A stretch of DNA of 9,735 nucleotides from Anaerolineae bacterium. GTDB taxonomy: Bacteria > Chloroflexota > Anaerolineae > Aggregatilineales > Aggregatilineaceae. Numbering within the stretch: position 1 is the first letter of the stretch; each line of letters opens with the position of its first letter. The notes under the pieces were generated by a model that saw only the letters and a list, made by a program, of their open reading frames with translations, had not been told where the DNA came from and did not search any database. Shown one piece after another: positions 1 through 5,474 of the stretch. The position numbers and the translations under genes were made by a program. The stretch spans positions 1 to 9,735 of the forward strand of contig JAFGJA010000426.1 of the NCBI GenBank assembly GCA_016929355.1, in the 5' to 3' direction.

Positions 1-1593
1 GGTGGGTTTCTGTTTGGCGCGGATGATGGTTATAGCTATCTGGCGAAAATGCGCCTCGGCACGCGCGGTGATTGGTTGTTTACGATCCGGTATACGCATG
101 AGCCGCATGATGGCGCACTGCTATTTTTTCCTTACATCCTGCTTGGCAAACTGACCGGGTTATTCGTGGGCACAGATAATCCCGATCTGCCAACGGCGCT
201 GGCGCTCGTTTTTCACGGCGCGCGCATTATCTGCGGGATGCTGCTCATTTTCTGCACCTATCGTTTTGTCGCGGCGTTTTTGCGCTGCCCTGAGTCGCGG
301 ATGCTGGCTTTAGTGCTGATTTCACTTGGCGGCGGGTTTGGCTGGCTGTTGAGTCTGCTCGGTATGAGCGATCTGTTCGATTCGTTGCCCGTCGATTTTT
401 ACGTGCCGGAAGGTTATAGTTTCCTGATCCTGTTTGGCTTGCCCCATCTGGCCTTAGCCCGCAGCGCCATGCTGATTGGCTTTTTGCTGCTGTTTCGTGC
501 GTTGCTGATCACGGAATCGCCGCGTGTATGGCTGCGCTGGACGACGCTGGCGGGGCTAGTCTGGATCGTGATGGGCCTGTGCGTGCCGTTTTACATTGCA
601 GTGCTGTATTTGATCCTCGGCGTATGGGGTTTAGCCGCGTGGCTGCGTGCGCGCCAATTTCCCTGGGCGTTGTTCTGGCGAGCGGTCAGTGCGGCGTTGG
701 TGGTGCTGCCGGTGCTGCTGTATACATCCATCGTCTTTTTGACGAGCGATGTGTTAGGCGAATGGTCCGCGCAAAATTTATTGCCCTCGCCGCACCCCTT
801 GCACTACGTGTTTGGCTATATTGTGCTGGCGATTCCGGCAGTGGTGGCGCTGCGGTGGGCGTGGCGCAAAAGCGAATCATTGGCACACGCGACACCTCTG
901 AACAATAAAAAAGGTGTTCCTTTTGCTTTTAATCCGCGTCATCTGCGTTCATCTGCGTCCTATTTACCTTATCTGCTGCTGGCAAGTTGGATCGCCGTGA
1001 TGCCAGTAGTGGTTTATCTGCCGATCAATGTACAGCGCCGTTTGGCCGAAGGTGTGATTGTGCCTCTCGGTATTCTGGCGGTAGTCGGACTGCGGTTGCT
1101 GTTTCCCCATCGCCGCCAATGGTTGCGCGCGCGGCGGGTTGTGCTGCTGCTAACGCTGCCAACGGCTGTATTTTTCTGGTTGGGCACGACCTTCAGCGTC
1201 CTCTCACCGGGGCGGCCCTTGTTCCATCCGCGCGATGAATTAGCCGTGATGGATACCTTAAACGCTGTTGTCCCACGCGATGCGGTGGTCCTCAGTTTGA
1301 AAGCGACAGGGAACTATTTGCCCGTGCGCGCTGATGTCAAAGCCTATGTGGGACATGGGCCGGAAACGATCAACAGCACGGAAAAAGAGGCATTAGCCGA
1401 ACAATTTTTCGCGGGCAAACTTGATGCTGATGCACACCGCGCGCTGCTGGTCGATGTGGATTACGTGTTCTTCGGCCCGCTCGAAGCAGAGATTTCCGAT
1501 CCCGCGCGCTCCTGGGCGGAAGATTTGCAAATTCTCGCACCCTGCACGGTTGACGATTCCTATCTGGTATACGAGGTGCTCCATGCTGACTAG
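1..1593 (+). CDS. GT-C-like multi-pass membrane protein (putative glycosyltransferase), 5' partial
   Basis: The reading frame is open to the first base of the window, and the residues before the first ATG at 49 (ending GADDGYSYLAK) read smoothly into the rest. The true start is therefore upstream and at least 530 residues are visible. The protein is very hydrophobic with many membrane segments (for example around window residues 75-95, 135-165, 175-215, 225-250, 320-365 and 375-400). An Asp-Asp pair near the start, in a GADDGYSYLAKM context before a loop and helix, is the arrangement expected for the first extracytoplasmic loop of GT-C glycosyltransferases, which use lipid-linked sugar donors. 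The C-terminal 120 residues are soluble (SLKATGNYLPVRADVKAYVGHG, then VDYVFFGP), a tail I recall from Chloroflexota membrane proteins of this kind. Donor and acceptor cannot be told. It overlaps the next gene by 11 bases. An odd AT-rich repeat-like stretch (892-960) is read in frame in a loop. Family confidence is moderate; that it is a coding gene is near certain. Confidence 0.85.
   Translation, partial: GGFLFGADDGYSYLAKMRLGTRGDWLFTIRYTHEPHDGALLFFPYILLGKLTGLFVGTDNPDLPTALALVFHGARIICGMLLIFCTYRFVAAFLRCPESRMLALVLISLGGGFGWLLSLLGMSDLFDSLPVDFYVPEGYSFLILFGLPHLALARSAMLIGFLLLFRALLITESPRVWLRWTTLAGLVWIVMGLCVPFYIAVLYLILGVWGLAAWLRARQFPWALFWRAVSAALVVLPVLLYTSIVFLTSDVLGEWSAQNLLPSPHPLHYVFGYIVLAIPAVVALRWAWRKSESLAHATPLNNKKGVPFAFNPRHLRSSASYLPYLLLASWIAVMPVVVYLPINVQRRLAEGVIVPLGILAVVGLRLLFPHRRQWLRARRVVLLLTLPTAVFFWLGTTFSVLSPGRPLFHPRDELAVMDTLNAVVPRDAVVLSLKATGNYLPVRADVKAYVGHGPETINSTEKEALAEQFFAGKLDADAHRALLVDVDYVFFGPLEAEISDPARSWAEDLQILAPCTVDDSYLVYEVLHAD
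892..960 (+). repeat. AT-rich, repeat-like insertion read in frame within the first membrane-protein gene
   Basis: A short inverted repeat (acacct at 892-897, aggtgt at 912-917) is followed by an A/T-rich run and then about three degenerate 10-base direct repeats: aatccgcgt (931-939), catctgcgtt (940-949), catctgcgtc (950-959). The composition differs clearly from the GC-rich flanking codons. The translation (residues of the type PLNNKKGVPFAFNPRHLRSSAS) forms a polar loop between two hydrophobic segments. From memory, 'catctgcgttcatctgcgtcc' strings occur as dispersed intergenic repeats in several bacterial phyla, including Chloroflexota; this was not searched here. I infer that such an element inserted here without breaking the frame. 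It could instead be chance codon repetition. Confidence 0.5.
1573..1578 (+). promoter_or_regulatory. Ribosome-binding site of the YfhO-family gene
   Basis: GAGGTG lies four bases before the ATG at 1583, inside the end of the preceding gene. It is the evidence for choosing that start over the ATG at 1421, from which the same frame is also open. Confidence 0.65.
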
Positions 1594-3898
1594 GCGAGAG
1601 ATTCCGCGCTGGTTCCCGTTCACGCTGCTGATCGCGGCGTTGATCGCGCTGTTTCATCCCTTGCTGCGCGGTGAAACGTTGTTTTGGGGCTTGCCTTCGC
1701 TGCAATTTTATCCCTGGCGGCAGTTCGCGTTTGATGAACTCAGCGCGGGACATTTACCCTCGTGGAATCCGTATCTTGGCGCGGGTGCGCCGTTGCTGGC
1801 GAATTACCAGACAGCGATTTTTTACCCGCCGAACTGGTTGTATCTGCTGTTGCCGGGCACGTTCGCCATGTCCGTGATCGCGCTGCTGCACATTGTCTGG
1901 GCGGGCTTAGGGATGTGGTTGTTTGCGGGCGCGTTAAAAATTCCCACATTTGGGCGGGGCATCAGCACCTTAGCCTATGCACTGACCGGCTATCTGATCG
2001 CGCGGTTGGGATCGTTTCCTACGGCGAATGCAGGGGCGTGGCTGCCCTGGTTATTCTGGCTGGCGCAGCGTGTAATCACGGGACGGAAATGGCGTGATGT
2101 GGGTTGGCTGGCGCTGGCGTTAGCGCTGCAACTGCTCGCCGGACATGCGCAAACCGTTTGGTATGGCGGTGTAGGACTTGGGCTGTATGCGCTCTGGTTG
2201 GCATTCTGGAGCCAACGTGAGCAACTATTACGACTGCGTGTTATGGCGCTGGTGCTGATCGGGATCGGGGTCGTGTTAGGCGTATTGATCGCGGCGGTGC
2301 AACTGCTACCCACCGCCGAATTTTTGCTGGAGTCGCAGCGCTCCGGCGGGTTGGACTATAAAACGCTGACCAATTTCTCCTATCACCCGCTACGGTTGTT
2401 CACGCTGCTGAGTCCTGACTTTTTTGGCACACCGGCTGATGGGAGTTTTCTTACGGATGGATCGTATTTCGAAGATGCGGCGTACATCGGCTTTATTCCA
2501 CTTGTGGCCGCAATCGCGGTGATTGTCGCGCGGACTCGCCAGCGTAAACAATTAGACGCTAATCCGCTTTTACATACGGTTCCCGTGTGGATCGGACTCG
2601 CATTGTTCGGCTTTTTCCTGGCGATGGGGCGTTATAACCCGTTCTATCGAACCCTGGCAGAGCATGTGCCGACCTTCGACACCTTCCGTGATCCGGCGCG
2701 CTGGCTGATTCTGACCGTGTTCAGCTTGTCGGTGCTGGCGGGGATCGGCGTGCAATATTGGGGGCGCGGCAAGTGGATCGTGTTCTGGTCGCGTTTGGCA
2801 ACGGCGGGCGGCGGGGGTATGGCGCTCATGGCGTTTGTCGGGATCACTTTCATGGACCTGTCCGATACGCTCGCAGTGCTGGCCGAAGGGATGATGGTGC
2901 TCGGTTTATGGACTGCCGGAGCTGCGATCCTGACCTTGATTCAGCCCGATCCGGCAATTTCACCTGCGCCAATTTCGCCGTTTTTGTGGCGGATTGCCGT
3001 GCTTTTGTTTGTGGTGATCGATCTCGGTTGGATGGCATCGGGACTCAATCCCACTGTACCGGACGAATATTTCGATGTGGCGGATCGCTGGGATGAGGCA
3101 GGCCGTATTTATTGGTTTGATGATTATGAGCAGGCTGTTACGTTCGGGGCTGACGACAGTGACGGATTTTTTGCTATGGGCGATTACACCATTGCGGCAG
3201 AGAACTGGCAAACGGTGCGTGATTCGCGTTTGCCGAATATCAATATGCTGGATCGCGTGCCATCGCTCAATAACAATGATCCGCTTTTGCCGCAGTATCA
3301 CAGCGCGTATATCGATCTGATCGAGGAACTTGGCGCAGAATCAGGCGCATTACTGCGCGCAGCAGGCGTAACGCACACTTATGGGATCGCGCCGGAGGGG
3401 TGGACGGGCGAAAATCCGGCAGTTGTACCGGTGGCAGATGAGATCGCGCTGGCGTGGTTGGTTCCACAGGCGGAGATTTACGAGTCTGATGATGCAAGCG
3501 CGGCGGTGCTGCGTGATCCCGGCTGGAATCCACTGGAAACCATCATTTTAGCCGGGGAAGTACCCGAATCTGGCAAAGCGAAGATGACAAGCGGCAATGT
3601 TACGTTAAGTGAGGATTCGCCAACTGAGAAACGCTATCAGGTGACGACGGATGGTGCGGCCTATCTCGTGATCAGCGAAACGTGGTATCCGGGGTGGTCG
3701 GCGCAGATTGACGGCGAAACGACGACCTTGTATCGCGCGAATCTGGCATTTCAGGCAGTGCGGGTTCCGGCGGGCGAACACGAAATCACGGTATCGTATA
3801 CGCTGAATCACTGGCGAACCGGGGCGGCGATCTCGGTGGTGAGTTTGATCGCGGCGCTGGTTTTGATGGCCTGGGGCACGATCAACCGGAGACGATGA
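1583..3898 (+). CDS. YfhO-family multi-pass membrane protein (GT-C superfamily-like)
   Basis: The 771-residue product has a short basic N-terminus, a first membrane helix at about residues 10-30, and then an extracytoplasmic loop with LQFYPWRQF, LPSWNPYLGAGAPLLANYQ and FYPPNWLY, the hallmark of the YfhO family. Roughly ten further helices follow to about residue 500. A soluble region (about 505-740) ends in WYPGWSAQIDG and VPAGEHEITVSY, the typical YfhO C-terminal beta domain, and one last helix (about 747-767) precedes RRR. In Firmicutes, YfhO-type proteins take part in glycosylating cell-wall polymers from lipid-linked sugars. The role here is probably similar, but the substrate is unknown. 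The start at 1583 is preferred because of its Shine-Dalgarno site and because the 54 upstream codons only shadow the preceding gene. The 11-base overlap suggests coupled translation. The first loop has Gly-Leu-Pro-Ser where an acidic residue might be expected in GT-C enzymes. Its end overlaps the converging gene by 17 bases. Confidence 0.9.
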   Translation: MLTRREIPRWFPFTLLIAALIALFHPLLRGETLFWGLPSLQFYPWRQFAFDELSAGHLPSWNPYLGAGAPLLANYQTAIFYPPNWLYLLLPGTFAMSVIALLHIVWAGLGMWLFAGALKIPTFGRGISTLAYALTGYLIARLGSFPTANAGAWLPWLFWLAQRVITGRKWRDVGWLALALALQLLAGHAQTVWYGGVGLGLYALWLAFWSQREQLLRLRVMALVLIGIGVVLGVLIAAVQLLPTAEFLLESQRSGGLDYKTLTNFSYHPLRLFTLLSPDFFGTPADGSFLTDGSYFEDAAYIGFIPLVAAIAVIVARTRQRKQLDANPLLHTVPVWIGLALFGFFLAMGRYNPFYRTLAEHVPTFDTFRDPARWLILTVFSLSVLAGIGVQYWGRGKWIVFWSRLATAGGGGMALMAFVGITFMDLSDTLAVLAEGMMVLGLWTAGAAILTLIQPDPAISPAPISPFLWRIAVLLFVVIDLGWMASGLNPTVPDEYFDVADRWDEAGRIYWFDDYEQAVTFGADDSDGFFAMGDYTIAAENWQTVRDSRLPNINMLDRVPSLNNNDPLLPQYHSAYIDLIEELGAESGALLRAAGVTHTYGIAPEGWTGENPAVVPVADEIALAWLVPQAEIYESDDASAAVLRDPGWNPLETIILAGEVPESGKAKMTSGNVTLSEDSPTEKRYQVTTDGAAYLVISETWYPGWSAQIDGETTTLYRANLAFQAVRVPAGEHEITVSYTLNHWRTGAAISVVSLIAALVLMAWGTINRRR

Positions 3899-5012
3899 AC
3901 AGAATTAATACGATCCAGAGCGTACTGTAAAGCAAGGGGCGGCGCATTTTACGCTGTGCGGTATACAAGACCACCATCAGCACCAGGCCGGGTATAAAAC
4001 GAAACATGCCCAACGGTTCGCGGTAGGTTGAAAACGGCACAAAGGGCATGATGGCAGCATTGGTGAACAGCAGGCAAGGGTATAAGTCCCATTTGCGATT
4101 CCGCAGATCGCGGATTGAGTGCCACAGCGCCCACAAACTCGGCCCAACGGCGGCGGGAATGAATAACAAGCCCGCCAGTATCAAAAACGCGAAAACGCTG
4201 CCCTCAGTGGCAATTTTGAACAAACCCGCGTAGGGAATGATCTCGAACGGAGTCGCCTTCGCACCGCCGGAACTGAGGCCAAATTCGCCCAACCAATCGT
4301 ATAACACGATCTGCCAGATGAGAAACGGCACGCCGACGATCAAGCTCATACGGAGCGCAGCCCACCAACGGCGATTAAGCGCGAAATATAGCAGATAACC
4401 CGCCGTGAACAGCCCGGTTGTCTCTTTGGCGAGTCCCGCCAGCGCAAACATGATCGCGGCTTGCCACAACCGATTACGCTGCCCGAACCAGAGGCCCGCG
4501 ATGACCAGTCCGTAAGCAAGAGTTTCAGTGGTACTTAATCGTACCGCCATTACCACACCGACGAATAAGCCATAGGTTAGGGCATACCACCGGCTGACGT
4601 TTAAGGCGATCAGCAAATCTTCGAGCAGCGCGGTAGACCCCGCCAGCGCGATCAGATTGACGATCACAAATGCCCAGGGAATCAGCGTTGTTTGTCCCGC
4701 GCTAAGAACACGTCCCAACGCCGGGAGCAGCATACGCTGGGCGCGATATGCGGGTACATCCAGGCAGGGCGGGGCGGCATTGGGATCGCGCGCGAGATAG
4801 TAGGCGAACTGCCCGTCGTAACCTTCGATCTGGATCGCGTCGGCATCATCGGGCACTTCACATTCGAGATTGCCCGCGCACACACTGTAACACTCGCCCA
4901 ACGTGACAAATACTTTTGGATCAGCGTCGTTAGCAACGAAGATCACGCCGAGATAGATCACGGTGAGGATTAGGACGAGCAACCAGGGGCGAGGGCGCGT
5001 ATAATTAGACAT
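3882..5012 (-). CDS. GT-C-like membrane protein with GYDGQ loop motif (putative cell-surface glycopolymer protein)
   Basis: The 376-residue, strongly hydrophobic protein begins with a basic N-terminus and a helix at residues 9-27. A loop of about 80 residues follows, holding GYDGQFAYYLARDP (64-77) and AYRAQRMLLPALGR (88-101). About eight more helices follow, with an AGLAKETTGLF segment. The D-G-Q loop plus the YR-QR-LLP motif is a signature I recall from a GT-C-like family that NCBI names 'AZOBR_p60025 family cell surface glycopolymer formation protein'. I offer that as a resemblance only. The likely place is the cytoplasmic membrane, with D66 facing outward as a candidate catalytic Asp. The loop also carries four cysteines (C41, C45, C51, C83), unusual in an otherwise Cys-poor protein. 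There is no good Shine-Dalgarno before the ATG, so translation may be weak or leaderless. It runs convergent to the YfhO-family gene (17-base overlap) and divergent from the ATL gene (63-base gap). The membrane assignment is firm; the enzymatic role is inferred. Confidence 0.85.
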   Translation of the reverse strand: MSNYTRPRPWLLVLILTVIYLGVIFVANDADPKVFVTLGECYSVCAGNLECEVPDDADAIQIEGYDGQFAYYLARDPNAAPPCLDVPAYRAQRMLLPALGRVLSAGQTTLIPWAFVIVNLIALAGSTALLEDLLIALNVSRWYALTYGLFVGVVMAVRLSTTETLAYGLVIAGLWFGQRNRLWQAAIMFALAGLAKETTGLFTAGYLLYFALNRRWWAALRMSLIVGVPFLIWQIVLYDWLGEFGLSSGGAKATPFEIIPYAGLFKIATEGSVFAFLILAGLLFIPAAVGPSLWALWHSIRDLRNRKWDLYPCLLFTNAAIMPFVPFSTYREPLGMFRFIPGLVLMVVLYTAQRKMRRPLLYSTLWIVLILFIVSG

Positions 5013-5041
5013 AATTCAGGCTTACACTTTTCGCATTTGGA

Positions 5042-5061
5042 GGGCGTATCGTGATACGCCC
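5042..5061. repeat. Perfect 9-bp inverted repeat (palindrome) next to the ATL start
   Basis: GGGCGTATC (5042-5050), a two-base centre GT, and GATACGCCC (5053-5061) are exact reverse complements. In RNA this would form a strong stem with a minimal loop after some end-fraying. It ends three bases before the Shine-Dalgarno sequence of the ATL gene and lies 30-49 bases upstream of the divergent membrane-protein start. Its sequence resembles dispersed palindromes of the form GGGGCGTAT-ATACGCCCC that I recall from Chloroflexota and some other genomes, so it may be a copy of an interspersed repeat rather than a specific operator. An operator or a translation-modulating hairpin remains possible. Confidence 0.7.
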
Positions 5062-5063
5062 CT

Positions 5064-5069
5064 TAAGGA
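5064..5069 (+). promoter_or_regulatory. Ribosome-binding site of the ATL gene
   Basis: TAAGGA lies six bases before the ATG at 5076 and fixes that start. It begins just past the 3' arm of the palindrome, so a hairpin there could affect ribosome access. Confidence 0.7.
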
Positions 5070-5075
5070 TGACCG

Positions 5076-5474
5076 ATGTCTTCATCAGTTTCATTTAACC
5101 AGCTTGTCTATGTGCTGGTGCGGCAGATTCCGCCGGGTAAAGTGTTGAATTATGGGCGCGTGGCCCAATTGCTCGGTGTGCCACACGGCGCACGCGCGGT
5201 GGGATGGGCCATGAGCGCGCTCAAAAGTGGCGATCAGGGTGTGCCCTGGTATCGCGTGGTGAATGCGCAGGGCCGCGTCAGCATCAAGGGATCGCCCGCC
5301 GGGGCCGCCGAACAGCGCGCCCGCCTGGAAGCCGAAGGCATCACGTTTGACGAGCGCGGCTATCTGGACATGAAGCAGCACCTCTGGCGGCCGGCCTTGC
5401 CCGAAGTCGAAGCGATCATCCGGCAGGCGCGCGGCGATCTTGAATCACCCGAATCGGACGTTGATACCGATTAA
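5076..5474 (+). CDS. atl: Alkyltransferase-like protein (ATL), MGMT-family DNA-binding protein without active-site Cys
   Basis: The 132-residue protein has only the DNA-binding domain of O6-methylguanine-DNA methyltransferases. Visible landmarks are PPGKVLNYGRVAQLLG (19-34), with Y26 at the place of human MGMT Tyr114, and GARAVGWAM (38-46), where R40 matches the 'arginine finger' (human Arg128) that helps flip the damaged base. Next comes PWYRVVNAQGRVS (57-69). MGMT proteins have PCHRV there, with Cys as the alkyl acceptor; here it is Trp (W58, codon 5247-5249). This marks an ATL, like E. coli YbaZ (PWHRV). ATLs cannot repair DNA themselves: they bind O6-alkylguanines, bend the DNA and hand the lesion to nucleotide excision repair. 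Tyr in place of His after the Trp is a small variation. An acidic tail (about 118-132) follows the domain. The gene is monocistronic, and its stop codon overlaps that of the converging glucosidase gene. Confidence 0.9.
   Translation: MSSSVSFNQLVYVLVRQIPPGKVLNYGRVAQLLGVPHGARAVGWAMSALKSGDQGVPWYRVVNAQGRVSIKGSPAGAAEQRARLEAEGITFDERGYLDMKQHLWRPALPEVEAIIRQARGDLESPESDVDTD
5471..5474. other. TTAA tetranucleotide giving the stop codons of two convergent genes
   Basis: The self-complementary TTAA is read as TAA (5472-5474) on the plus strand, ending the ATL gene, and as TAA (complement of 5471-5473) on the minus strand, ending the GH31 gene. No room remains for an intergenic terminator between them. 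Confidence 0.9.

Larger units (their letters stand above)
5013..5075. promoter_or_regulatory. Divergent intergenic region between the GYDGQ membrane protein and the ATL gene
   Basis: These 63 bases must hold the 5' signals of both genes. They contain a perfect 9-bp palindrome (5042-5061) and the ATL ribosome-binding site. I see no convincing pair of -35 and -10 hexamers on either strand: TTACAC at 5022-5027 is a possible -35 for the ATL side, but no good -10 follows at the right distance. The transcription starts therefore cannot be placed. Confidence 0.5.

Noticed and set aside
1421..1582. 54-codon N-terminal extension of the YfhO-family gene from the ATG at 1421
   Set aside because: It overlaps the preceding gene's well-formed coding sequence, reads as low-quality shadow protein, and the ATG at 1583 has a good GAGGTG site and starts directly before the first membrane helix.
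1370..1753. Minus-strand ORF of 127 codons under the junction of the first two genes
   Set aside because: Low-complexity Arg/Gln-rich translation opposite two well-supported genes; a shadow frame.
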